Source of the DNA: Mycolicibacterium vinylchloridicum
Lineage (GTDB): Bacteria; Actinomycetota; Actinomycetes; Mycobacteriales; Mycobacteriaceae
Assembly (NCBI RefSeq): GCF_013404075.1
Contig: NZ_JACBJQ010000010.1
Coordinates: forward strand, 96,536-160,535
DNA: 64,000 nucleotides
Reading direction: 5' to 3'
Below are positions 10,833-19,768 of this stretch, one piece after another. Every line of letters starts with the position of its first letter. The first letter of the stretch is position 1. A program made the translations under genes and the position numbers. The notes beneath the pieces are model-generated. The model was not told where the DNA came from. It saw only the letters and a list, made by a program, of their open reading frames with translations, and did no database searches.

Positions 10833-11315
10833 CTACGGCGCCGCCTCCTCTCCCCATCGGGCCAGGACGTCTGCGTGGAAACGTTCAAGCCGATTGACGA
10901 ACTCGAGAAATGCCCGAAGTTCGGCTGCGCTGGCCGACCCAAACAGCGCGTCGCCCATCGAAGCCCGATACTCTTCGGCGATTCGCGCCGCACGCAGTCC
11001 GCGTTCGGTGAGATGGAGGCGTTTGCGTTTTCCATCGCCGGCAGTCAGTACCTCGTTGACGAGGCCCTTACTCTTGAGCTTGCTGATGATTTGGGACGTG
11101 GCCGACCGCGTCACGCCGAGTTGGTCGGACAGTTCGCTGCCCGTGATCCCCTCGTGGAGAAAGATCATCCCGCACATCTCGGTCTCCAACCGAGTCATCG
11201 ACACTCCAGCGCCGTAGTCGCGAGGAGTTCGACGGCCGTGTTCGATCCTGTTGATGACGCGCAACAGCCCCACGGTGATCGCGTCGATGATGTCGCCGTC
11301 CGGTTCGGAAGTCAT
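10833..11315 (-). CDS. MarR-family transcriptional regulator
   Basis: A 160-residue winged-helix regulator. The DNA-binding helix is in SELSDQLGVTRSATSQIISKLKSKG (about residues 60–84), followed by a wing with DGKRKRLHLTERG, typical of MarR. The dimerisation helices at both ends are present. The ATG at 11315 is chosen because the upstream extension is unlike MarR. The gene lies downstream of the carboxylic acid reductase gene on the same strand, 204 bases away, so it may be its local regulator. A perfect 16-base palindrome at 11352–11367 just upstream is a candidate operator. Confidence 0.87.
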   Translation of the reverse strand: MTSEPDGDIIDAITVGLLRVINRIEHGRRTPRDYGAGVSMTRLETEMCGMIFLHEGITGSELSDQLGVTRSATSQIISKLKSKGLVNEVLTAGDGKRKRLHLTERGLRAARIAEEYRASMGDALFGSASAAELRAFLEFVNRLERFHADVLARWGEEAAP

Positions 11316-11351
11316 GGCCGACCAGCTGATCCTTTCCGTCGAGGTCAACGT

Positions 11352-11367
11352 GTGGGCCCGGGCCCAC
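11352..11367. promoter_or_regulatory. Perfect 16-bp palindrome upstream of marR
   Basis: GTGGGCCCGGGCCCAC is its own reverse complement and lies 37 bases upstream of the MarR-family start. Palindromes in this position are usual for autoregulated MarR genes. The absence of a loop makes a terminator less likely. Chance occurrence in GC-rich DNA cannot be excluded. Confidence 0.35.
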
Positions 11368-11519
11368 GCAGGGTGCACGCCTACGGACGATCATCCGTCG
11401 CCTGGGATGACGGTCGTGACGGTTATCGGCCTCCGGGCCGCGGCGCGGACCGGACGCCCGTTTGCGGCTCGCATTCCAGACCGCAGCCCGCTGACCGAGT
11501 CGGGTCACAATGCGCGAGT

Positions 11520-14500
11520 TCATATCCGCCCGAGGAGCTCTAAGGACGTCGCGTACTTGACGATGTGTGCGGCGGTGATGTGCGGTATGTCCTTACCGGG
11601 GCCGACCCCCGCCCTTCGGACCGCCTCGCGGAACCGATCGGTGGAGGCCATTGCGCCCACCGGAGGTGTGCCGCAGTAACGGTAGGTGTCCAGCAGCGGC
11701 AAGACCGACGCGTGGCGTTGACGGTCGGGCAGTGCGCGGATGCAGGTTTCGAATCGCTGGAACCAGTCGTCGTAGCGGGCGATCCGGTGCAACTCGTAGC
11801 CGGCCTCCGCCAACCAATCGACGTATTGATCAAGACCGATGCCATCGTCGTGAGGGTTCATCACGTGATAGCTCTGGAACCCGCAAACCTGTTGCGCGCC
11901 CAGCGTGGCGATCGCTTCAGCGACGAAATCGACTGGTAGTCCGTCGTAGTGGGCCCGCTGACGAACCCCGTTGTTGTCGAGTCGGTAAAATGAGCCGGGT
12001 GCCACACCCGTGGCGAGGAGACTCAGAATCAACCGGGTGAAGGTATCAGGCATATTGAGCTGGCCCTGGTATTCGGCATCAGCCAGAATCATCCCGCAGC
12101 GGTACACGGTTACAGGCAGTCCGCACAGGTCGTGCGCCTCGCGCAGCAAAACCTCGGCCGCCCACTTACTGTTGCCATAGCCATTCGCGTAGAGGTCGTT
12201 GATGTCGCGCGACTGGCTGATGACGCGCAAGTCTGCGTCCTCGGTGAACGCCGTTGGCTCGATTCCAACCATGACGCCGATGGTCGAGACGAACGCGAAC
12301 TGCTTCAGTTTGGTGGTGATGGCGAGCCGAATCAGTTCGCCGGTGCCCACCACGTTCGGTCCGAATAGCTCGCTGTAGGGCAGGATGTGGTTGACCAACG
12401 CGGCTGGATCAACGATGAGATCCACCGCGTGGGCCAGATCGCGCCACGTCGCCTCATCGAGCCCAAGGTTCACCTCGGCCTTATCACCGGCTAGGACACG
12501 CAGGTGGTCGGCCGCCAATTCGCGGTATCGACGTAGTAATTCGGGATCACCGCCATCGAAGGTCGCGTCCAGTCGCGCGCGAGCTGCCGCCGCGTGTTTG
12601 GCGCGGACGAGACAGATCACCTGGCCCCCCACTTGCTGCATACGTTGCAGCCATTCCAGCGCGAGGTAGCGGCCTAGGAACCCGGTGGCGCCGGTCAACA
12701 GCACCGTGCGGATCTCACCGGTCGGATCCGGCAACGTAGGTGCCGCAGTCAGTGTCGGGCCATCGATGAATTTGTCCAGTGTCAGGTCCCGCGCGTGCGC
12801 ACGGGTGGCGCCCTGGCCGTGGACGATTGTGCATGTCGGGCGTGTCGGGTCCTGTGCCCGTTGTGTTTCGATGTAGTCCGCGATTGTCTGTAGGTCGCCG
12901 GTCGGGCTGACGATCACACCGACCGGCATATCGACGTCGAAGATGTCGTTGATCAGCCGGCCAAATGTCAAAGCTGACAGCGAATCACCGCCGATGTCGG
13001 TGAACAGCGAACCCGGATCCAACTCTGAGGCGCCCGCACCGAGTAGTGCGCTGGCGGCGCGGGTTACGACCGCGAGCACAGGTTGATCGGCGCCGCCGCG
13101 ACGCAGAGTGCGTAGTTCGTTGTCCTGCGCTGCAGCGATATCGGCGTAAAGCTGTTCCAGCGCATCGCCGTAGCGCTCTTTGAGCGCCGGGCGCGCCAGT
13201 TTGCGAATACCGGTGAGGAGGCCGTTCCCGGTGGTGAACGGGGTTGTCTCAAGGATGAAGTCGCGTGGGATCTCATAGGATTGCAGCCTCTCGGTTCGAG
13301 CCACCATCTGAAGCGACTCGCCGATCAAGGACTTCAGCGAGGTGGCGTTACCGGTGTCGGGTGCCGACGCGCCTCCCGCAGGGACGATGACCGCGAGCAG
13401 ATAGGGCCGGGAGCTGTTGCCGTAGACGTAGATCTGGCTGATTAGCGGGCTGTCGGTGAAGACAGCCTCCAGTTTGGAGACGGAAACGAACTCGCCCTGC
13501 GATAGTTTCAGGACGGTGTTGCGCCGATCCAGGTACTGCAACCGGTCGGGGCCGGTCTCCACGACGATGTCGCCGGTACGGTAATAACCCTCGGCGTCGA
13601 ACACTTCCGCATTGAGGTCGGGGCGTTTGTAGTAACCCGGAAACATGCTGGTGGTTTTCACGAGAAGCTCACCCCGAGGGTGCGGCCGATCAGTGCTGAA
13701 GTAGCCGAGTTCGGGGACGTCGGCAAGCTTGTAATCGATCACCGGGGGTCGGCGAACCATTCCGCCGCCGATCACCGTGCCGGCTTCCGTCGAGCCGTAA
13801 CCCTCCATCAGCGGTTGGTCGATCAACTTTTCGGCCCAGGCCTTGGTTTCCGGCGAGATGGCCGCCGAGCCCGATGCCACGCCGATGTACCGGCCGCCGA
13901 GGATTGTGTTGCGGTACTCCTCGAGTACCGCAGCCTCGGCGACGGCGGGCTCAGCGCCGTCGGAGACCCGCCGGTCTGTCTCTCTGGTCACCTCGTCGTA
14001 GAGGATGTCCCAGATCCTGGGTACAAAGGCCAACATCGTCGGCCGCACCAACGCGAGGTCGTCGACTAGCGTGGACAGATCGCTGCGGGGCGTGAAATAC
14101 GCTGTGCCGCCGGCGCCGAGCGTTGTGTAGAGCAAGCTGCGGCCCATCACGTGACTCATGGGCGCAAATATCAGCTGGATCAACGGCAACGGGCTGTGCT
14201 GGCCGTCATGCGTCGGGCCGAACCACCAGGCCCTCCCGGTACGTTCGGTATGCATCGCACCCTTGGGCGATCCCGTGCTGCCAGAGGTGTAGACAATCAT
14301 TCTTACGGGGTCTGGATCCGCAGAGAGGTAGGGCGGTAGTGGAGCCAGTGCTCGACCAGTTTCGAGCAGGGCGGGCATCGTCTGTACGGGGACGGAGCTG
14401 CCAGCGTCGGCAAGCCGGGCTATTGCGGACGCCACGGCATCGCGATGTGCGTCAACGGGTCCGCGGTAGTCGAAAACGACGATCTTTCTTGGTGCGTGCG

Positions 14501-15041
14501 CGGTCAAAGCGAGTTCCACTGTGTCGTCGAGATACTCGACCGATGAAGCAATGACCGACGGCTCGGTCTCCGTCACAATCGGCATGAGTTGAGCGACGGG
14601 TGCAGAGGTCGTCAACGAAACTGCTACCGCCCCAATCTGAATCAGTGCGAGATCGATGGTGGCGTAGTCGTTACTGGCGAAGCCCAGGATGCAAACCCGG
14701 TCCCCAGGGCGCACAGTCGCGTCGCCGCTGCCGAGGCCGGTTGCCGCGGCGCAGAGTCGGTCTCCGAGCTCGCGATAGGAGATGGTTTCGAAGCGAGGTT
14801 GCAGCTCGGCGGTGGTACGACCGGCCGCATCGGTGACGAACTCCACCGCCCGCTGCCCGATGGCAGGCCGCTCTGAGTACCCCTCAATCAGAGTCCAGAT
14901 GATCTGGGGCATTCGGAGCCCCGGAGCGTCGAGGGCGGCATTGACCCGTCCGTCAGGCATGGCAGCGGCGAAATCCGCGTCATTGGCGACTAAATCGCTG
15001 ATGCGGTCGACCATCCGTCCCAGGAAGACGTCGTCGGACAT
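11520..15041 (-). CDS. car: Carboxylic acid reductase (FadD9/CAR type)
   Basis: This 1173-residue multidomain enzyme reduces carboxylic acids to aldehydes with ATP and NADPH. The adenylation domain (about 1–640) has YTSGSTGSPKG (251–261) and YRTGD (487–491). The carrier domain has GGDSL with the phosphopantetheine-accepting Ser687. The C-terminal reductase has the NADPH motif LLTGATGFLG (781–790) and the SDR-type pair in YGNSK (Tyr955, Lys959). Length and order match mycobacterial FadD9/CAR. ATG at 15041 is preferred; a GTG four codons upstream is possible. The phosphopantetheinyl transferase needed for activation is not in the window. An inverted repeat sits in its promoter. Confidence 0.95.
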   Translation of the reverse strand: MSDDVFLGRMVDRISDLVANDADFAAAMPDGRVNAALDAPGLRMPQIIWTLIEGYSERPAIGQRAVEFVTDAAGRTTAELQPRFETISYRELGDRLCAAATGLGSGDATVRPGDRVCILGFASNDYATIDLALIQIGAVAVSLTTSAPVAQLMPIVTETEPSVIASSVEYLDDTVELALTAHAPRKIVVFDYRGPVDAHRDAVASAIARLADAGSSVPVQTMPALLETGRALAPLPPYLSADPDPVRMIVYTSGSTGSPKGAMHTERTGRAWWFGPTHDGQHSPLPLIQLIFAPMSHVMGRSLLYTTLGAGGTAYFTPRSDLSTLVDDLALVRPTMLAFVPRIWDILYDEVTRETDRRVSDGAEPAVAEAAVLEEYRNTILGGRYIGVASGSAAISPETKAWAEKLIDQPLMEGYGSTEAGTVIGGGMVRRPPVIDYKLADVPELGYFSTDRPHPRGELLVKTTSMFPGYYKRPDLNAEVFDAEGYYRTGDIVVETGPDRLQYLDRRNTVLKLSQGEFVSVSKLEAVFTDSPLISQIYVYGNSSRPYLLAVIVPAGGASAPDTGNATSLKSLIGESLQMVARTERLQSYEIPRDFILETTPFTTGNGLLTGIRKLARPALKERYGDALEQLYADIAAAQDNELRTLRRGGADQPVLAVVTRAASALLGAGASELDPGSLFTDIGGDSLSALTFGRLINDIFDVDMPVGVIVSPTGDLQTIADYIETQRAQDPTRPTCTIVHGQGATRAHARDLTLDKFIDGPTLTAAPTLPDPTGEIRTVLLTGATGFLGRYLALEWLQRMQQVGGQVICLVRAKHAAAARARLDATFDGGDPELLRRYRELAADHLRVLAGDKAEVNLGLDEATWRDLAHAVDLIVDPAALVNHILPYSELFGPNVVGTGELIRLAITTKLKQFAFVSTIGVMVGIEPTAFTEDADLRVISQSRDINDLYANGYGNSKWAAEVLLREAHDLCGLPVTVYRCGMILADAEYQGQLNMPDTFTRLILSLLATGVAPGSFYRLDNNGVRQRAHYDGLPVDFVAEAIATLGAQQVCGFQSYHVMNPHDDGIGLDQYVDWLAEAGYELHRIARYDDWFQRFETCIRALPDRQRHASVLPLLDTYRYCGTPPVGAMASTDRFREAVRRAGVGPGKDIPHITAAHIVKYATSLELLGRI

Positions 15042-15068
15042 GCACAACCCCACTTATGTCAAGATACT

Positions 15069-15082
15069 TAACAATGATGTTA
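15069..15082. promoter_or_regulatory. Inverted repeat in the car promoter
   Basis: TAACA-ATGA-TGTTA forms a 5-bp inverted repeat 28 bases upstream of the carboxylic acid reductase start. The size and position suit a repressor operator; the MarR gene downstream of car is one candidate regulator. This is inference from position only. Confidence 0.4.
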
Positions 15083-15160
15083 GGGGCGCTCGCTTGTACG
15101 TGTCAACGCGGCCAACGATCGAGGAGTGGGGCGTCCGGCACACACTCCACCAACTGGCGC

Positions 15161-15198
15161 TTCCGTGAAACCCCCAACATCGTCGGGGTTTCACGGAA
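15161..15198. terminator. Perfect 14-bp stem-loop
   Basis: TTCCGTGAAACCCC (15161–15174) pairs perfectly with GGGGTTTCACGGAA (15185–15198) around a 10-base loop. It lies 43–80 bases beyond the stop of the CaiB-type gene and before the car promoter, so it fits a terminator for the upstream gene. No T-run follows on the reverse strand, as is common in mycobacteria. Confidence 0.65.
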
Positions 15199-15240
15199 AG
15201 GCCGAACTGCCGCCAACAGACGCGGTGCCGGGCGCCGCTT

Positions 15241-16449
15241 CTACTCGGTTCCTGTTGTGACGGTGCCGGATTCGACCAGCGCGGCGATCTCCTCGGCACT
15301 CAACCCGAGCTCGGCCAACACAGCGGTGGTGTCGTCGCCGAGTGCGGGTGCGGGCTGGGCCGCGACGTGTTCGCCGTCCACCGACATCGGCAGCCCCGGC
15401 GCCAGGTAGCTGCCGATCCTGGGCTGGGTCAAAATCGTGAACAACGGGTTGGCCGTCACCCGGGGATCCTGCGCAACTTCGGCGAAATCCAGGTAGCGGT
15501 CCCACAACACGGAACTGGCCGACAGCGCGGCGGTCACCTCATCGGCGGTGTGCCTGGCGAACCACGGCGCGAACAGGCCACTGAGCACGGCGCGATGTTC
15601 GTAGCGCTGGCCTTCGTCGTTGAAGTCGGCACCCAGCGCTTCGGCAACCGCGGCAACGGCTTTGGTGGTGCCGGTGAGGTCGGCGAGGTCACGGAAGTGC
15701 CGGTTGGTCAGCGCCACCAGCATGAAGGTGGCGCCGTCGCTGCTGGTGTAATCCTGGCCGTACTGGCCATAGATGGCGTTGCCCAGACGCGGGCGCTGCG
15801 TGCCGTTGACCATCGGCTCGGTGATGAAACCGAGATTGGCAGCGGTGGCCAGCGCGACGTCGTCCAGCGGCAGCCGGATGCGGCTGCCCTCACCGGTGGC
15901 ATCGCGGCGGCGCAGCGCGACAAGGATCGCCAGCGCCGCATACAGACCGCAGCTAACGTCCCAGGCCGGCAGCACGTGGTTCACCGGGCCGCTCTGCGCG
16001 GGTGAGCCGGTGACCAACGGAAATCCGGTGGCCGCGTTGACCGTATAGTCCACCCCGGTGGAGCCGTCCCCGCGACCGACCACCTCCAGGTGAATCAGGT
16101 CAGGACACTGAGCACTCAGCTCGTCGTAGGAATGCCACTGCCGCCCAGCAACATTGGTGATCAGAACGCCGGCATCGGCGATCAACCGGGCCACCAGCTG
16201 CTGGCCCTCCTCGGACCGCATGTCGGCAGCCACCGACCGCTTGCTCTTGTTGAGCCCTGCCCAATAGATGCTGGTCCCTGTTTCGGTCAGCGGCCAGCGC
16301 TTGTAGTCCGCGGCACCGCCGACCGGGTCGACCCGGATGACTTCGGCGCCCAGCTGCGCCAGCGTCATCCCCGCCAGCGGCACAGCTACGAAACTCGAGA
16401 TCTCAACAATGCGGACACCCGTCAACGACAGTTCAGCAGAAGCAGTCAC
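15241..16449 (-). CDS. CaiB/BaiF family (family III) CoA transferase
   Basis: Family III transferases move CoA between acids through an aspartyl-CoA intermediate. The 402-residue product has the N-terminal signature IVEISSFVAVPLAGMTLAQLGAEVIRV, the phrase SKRSVAADMRSEEG, and the helix after the active-site region in AWDVSCGLYAALAILVALRRRD. The Asp of AWDVSCG is the likely nucleophile. GTG at 16449 is chosen because the 35 residues upstream do not look like the family. It shares strand with the acyl-CoA dehydrogenase (about 100 bases apart), so the pair probably handles activation and oxidation of one acid. A strong stem-loop follows it. Confidence 0.9.
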   Translation of the reverse strand: MTASAELSLTGVRIVEISSFVAVPLAGMTLAQLGAEVIRVDPVGGAADYKRWPLTETGTSIYWAGLNKSKRSVAADMRSEEGQQLVARLIADAGVLITNVAGRQWHSYDELSAQCPDLIHLEVVGRGDGSTGVDYTVNAATGFPLVTGSPAQSGPVNHVLPAWDVSCGLYAALAILVALRRRDATGEGSRIRLPLDDVALATAANLGFITEPMVNGTQRPRLGNAIYGQYGQDYTSSDGATFMLVALTNRHFRDLADLTGTTKAVAAVAEALGADFNDEGQRYEHRAVLSGLFAPWFARHTADEVTAALSASSVLWDRYLDFAEVAQDPRVTANPLFTILTQPRIGSYLAPGLPMSVDGEHVAAQPAPALGDDTTAVLAELGLSAEEIAALVESGTVTTGTE

Positions 16450-16550
16450 CCGACGAGTATGGCGGGTGGGTTGATCATCGGGTCGAAGGAGGCGTTCACG
16501 TTCGCCGTGCAGATGTGATGCCTCACGGACGTCATGCGTTCCGCCGCCGC

Positions 16551-17744
16551 TCAAAGAGCGTACTCCGACAACAGGTTTCTGCTGATGATGGACTTTTGAA
16601 TTTCGCTCGTCCCCTCACCTATCAGCAAGAACGGCGCATCCCGCATGAGGCGCTCGATCTCATACTCCTTGGAATATCCATATCCGCCGTGAATTCTGAA
16701 ACTCTGCTGCGTCACCTCAGCGCAGAGTTCGCTGGCCATGTATTTGGCCATCCCAGCCGCCACGTCGTTACGCTCGCCAGAGTCCTTGAGCCGCGCGGCG
16801 TTCACCATCATGAGATGCGCCGCTTCGACCTTGGTCGCCATCTCGGCAAGTTGAAACGCAATGGCCTGGTGACTCGATATGGGCTTACCAAAAGTGTGCC
16901 GCTGCTGTGCGTATCGGACTGCCAGCTCAAAGGCACGCAATCCGACGCCGCAGGCGCGTGCCGACACATTGACCCGGCCGACTTCCACGCCGTCCATCAT
17001 CTGGAAGAAACCCTGGCCGGGCGCATTGCCGAGAATGTCGTCTTCGCTGGCGACGTAACCATCGAAGATCATTTCGGTTGTATCGATGCCCTTGTAGCCC
17101 AATTTCTCGAGTTTTCCCGGGATCGTCAGACCCGGTTTCACTTCGCCGAAGCCGGCCGGCTTCTCAATCAGGAAGGTCGACAGGTTGCGGTGCCTGCTGT
17201 CGGAACCCTCTTCGGTCCTGACAAGGGTCGCCACCAGCGTGGATGTCGCTCCGTTGGTGAGCCACATCTTCTGCCCACTGATGCGATACGCACCAGCGGA
17301 GTCGCGGACGGCTCTGGTGCGGATGGCTGCGACATCAGATCCGAGTTCGGGCTCCGACATGGAGAACGCTCCACGAATGTCACCCGTCGCCATCGCCGGC
17401 AGAAACCGTTGCTTTTGCTCGGCGCTGCCGTGTCGGCACAGCATGTACGCAACGATGAAATGGGTGTTGATCACCCCAGAAACACTCATCCATCCACGAG
17501 CAAGCTCTTCGACGCAGAGCGCGTAGGTCAGTAGCGATTCGCCCAGACCGCCATATTCCTCGGGAATCATCAACCCGAACAGGCCCATTTCACGCATCGC
17601 CTCGACGATCTTCGTGGGATAGGCATCCGCACGCTCAAGCTCTTGCGCGTGCGGGATGATCTCCTTGTCGACGAAGACCCGGACGGCATCGACGATCTCG
17701 TACTGTGTCTCGGTGAGTCCGACCGTTTGCGCTAGTCTGGTCAC
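16551..17744 (-). CDS. Acyl-CoA dehydrogenase
   Basis: FAD-dependent alpha,beta-dehydrogenation of an acyl-CoA. The 397-residue protein has the full family layout: N-terminal helices with LFGLMIPEEYGG, the FAD-binding phrase FSMSEPELGSD, WLTNG, the quaternary-contact motif RQ/QRHTFGKPISSHQ, and FRIHGGYGYSKEYEIERLMRDA. The catalytic glutamate is in LLIGEGTSEIQ, the position used by short/medium-chain enzymes. GTG at 17744 follows GAAGGGAG at good distance. A GAGAA-N6-CTCTC site lies about 115 bases upstream. It is probably co-transcribed with the CoA transferase gene. Confidence 0.95.
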   Translation of the reverse strand: MTRLAQTVGLTETQYEIVDAVRVFVDKEIIPHAQELERADAYPTKIVEAMREMGLFGLMIPEEYGGLGESLLTYALCVEELARGWMSVSGVINTHFIVAYMLCRHGSAEQKQRFLPAMATGDIRGAFSMSEPELGSDVAAIRTRAVRDSAGAYRISGQKMWLTNGATSTLVATLVRTEEGSDSRHRNLSTFLIEKPAGFGEVKPGLTIPGKLEKLGYKGIDTTEMIFDGYVASEDDILGNAPGQGFFQMMDGVEVGRVNVSARACGVGLRAFELAVRYAQQRHTFGKPISSHQAIAFQLAEMATKVEAAHLMMVNAARLKDSGERNDVAAGMAKYMASELCAEVTQQSFRIHGGYGYSKEYEIERLMRDAPFLLIGEGTSEIQKSIISRNLLSEYAL

Positions 17745-17858
17745 GCTTCAACTCCCTTCGTTGAGGTCCCGCGTCGCCCGTAGTCCCTCACGGGAGCGCC
17801 GCTTTGGTCGGCGGACACGCGCAATGTTGCGTACCGACAATAGCGGCTTGATGTTTTT

Positions 17859-17874
17859 GAGAACAATCTCTCTC
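17859..17874. promoter_or_regulatory. GAGAA-N6-CTCTC site (motif A) upstream of the acyl-CoA dehydrogenase
   Basis: GAGAA and CTCTC are separated by six bases, one mismatch from the GAGAA-N6-TTCTC form seen at 48320 and within 26555–26570. It lies about 115 bases upstream of the acyl-CoA dehydrogenase start. Confidence 0.45.
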
Positions 17875-17968
17875 AGACGGTAACTTGATTAGGGGTTAGG
17901 GTCGCGCGCCGTGCGGCTAAGGACCGCCGAACATGGCGTACCAAAGCCGAGCGATCGCTGCTAGTTAG

Positions 17969-18139
17969 CTACTTCATCTCGCGAACAAATTCTGAGCGCT
18001 CCCGCATGCGTTCCTGTGCCAGCTTGGCGATCATCTGCTCAAACGTATCCTCAGACTTGAACATCCGTCGAACGGTGCCGATGAGCATCGCCATCACCAT
18101 CGTCACAGTTAGGCAGCAGATCACGAACGCCAAGCCCAC
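17969..18139 (-). CDS. Small single-pass membrane protein (56 aa)
   Basis: This short frame encodes one hydrophobic segment (about residues 2–22, VGLAFVICCLTVTMVMAMLIG) followed by RR and a charged amphipathic tail rich in Glu, Arg, Lys and Met. That layout, with positive residues right after the helix, is what a real small membrane protein looks like. Possible starts are GTG at 18139 or TTG at 18145; an in-frame stop lies just upstream, and no good ribosome site is visible. It lies about 225 bases upstream of the acyl-CoA dehydrogenase on the same strand. No family was recognised. Confidence 0.5.
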   Translation of the reverse strand: MGLAFVICCLTVTMVMAMLIGTVRRMFKSEDTFEQMIAKLAQERMRERSEFVREMK

Positions 18140-18601
18140 TTTCAACTAGAACGAATAGGAGCCATCGCATTGAGGGTAGACCGGTGTGAAACCACGGGCA
18201 AGAGCGAACACCAGTGCAGGGAAATGCACATTCTCACAGTGGCAACCTCTTTCCATTGCATCTGGCGGTTCGCTGTCGCTCTAGTCGCCGCCGCAGCAGG
18301 TGCGGCGTGGCCACAACTCTCGTCCACGCTGATGAGCCTACGCTCCATCATGTGCGTTACACCGTCGGCGCCAGCCAGCTTCTTGCCGAGATCTACCACC
18401 GCGATATGCACCCCGTGACCTTTGCCGACTATAGTCACGACCCGTACGTGCACTCCCCCATTGTCCAGGCCGATGTCGGGCCCGGTAAGCCGTGGGTGTT
18501 AGAGACGAGCCTCACCAATGCCGAGTACTGAGCGATGGTCGTGGCCACGACTCCCGCATTCCACCCCGAGCTAGCGGCCACCCGGAATCCTACGAAACGA
18601 G
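18140..18601. other. Region without an assignable gene
   Basis: About 460 bases. A forward frame ending with a stop near 18531 contains a protein-like tail (around 18350–18528, including FADYSHDPYVHSPIVQADVG), but no start, ribosome site or family could be identified. It may be the remnant of a lost gene. Confidence 0.35.
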
Positions 18602-18623
18602 TAATTCTCGTATGCGAGAATTA
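18602..18623. promoter_or_regulatory. 22-bp palindrome, best example of motif A
   Basis: Arms TAATTCTCG and CGAGAATTA (9 bp each, perfect) flank TATG. The core is TTCTC-N6-GAGAA. It lies about 100 bases upstream of the PaaI-like thioesterase gene. This is a textbook shape for a TetR-type operator. Confidence 0.7.
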
Positions 18624-18720
18624 ATGGTTTCCGACTGGGAAGAGGGAGATATGCCGGCGGCGTATGAACATTTCGTGACAACCAGCGACCCGAACATGGA
18701 CACGACGCGAGAGGCAAGAA

Positions 18721-19179
18721 GTGACACAGGGCGAAAGAGCGGACGGCGGGCCAAGACCAATGCAGGTGAACATCCCCGGCCACTTATTCGCCCAGTTGCC
18801 GTTCTACGACGTGGCCGAATCGGACGATGCAGTGGTGGTTGATCTTCACCATAGGTCGGATCTGGTAAACACCCGCGGCGCCATGCAGGGCGGACTGATC
18901 GCCACTCTGATCGACGTCGCCGCCGGTCGGCTGGCGTTCAAGTTCTGCGACCCTCGAGCGGGTGCGGGCACAGCGGATATGTCAATCCACTTCCTGGCAC
19001 CGGTGACTGAAGGTCCAGCCCGAGCAACGGCGACGCTCGTGCGTGCCGGGAAACGGCTGATCGTCGTCGATGTCGACGTCCACGACGTTGGGCGTGGTCG
19101 GCTTGCAGCCAGGGCGACCCTCAGCTTTGCTGTTATGGAGGCGCGAGTAGCAAAGGAGTCCGCGTCGGGGGCCGCGTAG
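18721..19179 (+). CDS. PaaI-type hotdog thioesterase
   Basis: A 152-residue single hotdog protein that probably hydrolyses an acyl- or aryl-CoA thioester. The family core is visible: NTRGAMQGGLIATLIDVAAG (about 50–69) with the helix that carries the active-site Asp, then ADMSIHFLAPVTEG and RATATLVRAGKRLIVVDVDV. GTG at 18721 follows AGAGGCAAG. It is the first intact gene after the large palindrome at 18602 and is followed by a decayed P450, so it may once have belonged to a longer operon. Confidence 0.85.
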   Translation: MTQGERADGGPRPMQVNIPGHLFAQLPFYDVAESDDAVVVDLHHRSDLVNTRGAMQGGLIATLIDVAAGRLAFKFCDPRAGAGTADMSIHFLAPVTEGPARATATLVRAGKRLIVVDVDVHDVGRGRLAARATLSFAVMEARVAKESASGAA

Positions 19180-19186
19180 CCATTTT

Positions 19187-19219
19187 GTATACGACTATGT
19201 AACTTGTATACAAGTATGT
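19187..19219. promoter_or_regulatory. Tandem GTATAC repeats (motif B)
   Basis: Two near-palindromes lie 19 bases apart: GTATAC-GA-CTATGT (19187–19200) and GTATAC-AA-GTATGT (19206–19219). They share the GYATRC-NN-GYATRY pattern with sites at 36736, 50855 and 59995. They now stand in front of a broken P450 gene, so the operator may have outlived its target. Confidence 0.6.
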
Positions 19220-19243
19220 AATCTGCCCACAACCATGGTCGTA

Positions 19244-19746
19244 ATCAGCGTCATGGTTGCAGGCGCCGGCCACGAAACCACCACTCGCCTGATCGGTTTC
19301 GCCGGCCAGTTGCTCGCCGACCACCCGGTTTCGCGCCGTGAACTCGCTGACGATCGTGCACTGATCCCAGGCGCCATTGAAGAGGTCTTGCGCTACGAGG
19401 CACCCTCACCGGTGCAGGCGCGCTGTGTGGCGCACGATGTCGAGCTCTACGGCCAGACTGTGCCTGAAGGCTCGGCGATGCTGCTGATCAACGGATCCGC
19501 GAATCGCGACGAACGCCACTTCGATGAGCCGGATCGCTTCAATATCCACCGGCGGGCAACCGATCTGAGCTTCGGGCAGGGTCTTCACTTCTGCTTGGGT
19601 GCTGCGTTAGCGCGCCTCAGACCCGCGTCGCCATCGAGGAAATTCTTAAGCGCTGGCAGGACTGGGACATCGACTACGCAAACGCCGAAAAGGCTCACAC
19701 CTCGATAGTGCGGGGATGGGCCAAGCTCCCCCTGACGTTCAGTTAG
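19244..19746 (+). pseudogene. Decayed cytochrome P450 (C-terminal part, frameshifted)
   Basis: The sequence starts abruptly at the I-helix (SVMVAGAGHETTTRLIGF) and runs through EEVLR (ExxR) and the haem loop SFGQGLHFCLGAALARL. It matches the intact P450 at 54282–55481 almost residue for residue. After ALARL near 19618 one base appears to be lost (CTCAGACC where CTCGAGACC is expected). In the next frame the homologous tail continues to a stop at 19744–19746 (EEILKRWQDWDID, then RGWAKLPLTF). The first ~230 codons are missing, so no functional enzyme can be made. Confidence 0.88.
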
Positions 19747-19768
19747 CGCTCAGCTGGGCACATCCGCG

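Noticed and set aside
18214..18531. Forward frame with a protein-like C-terminal stretch
   Set aside because: No start or family could be assigned, so it is only noted as a possible remnant.
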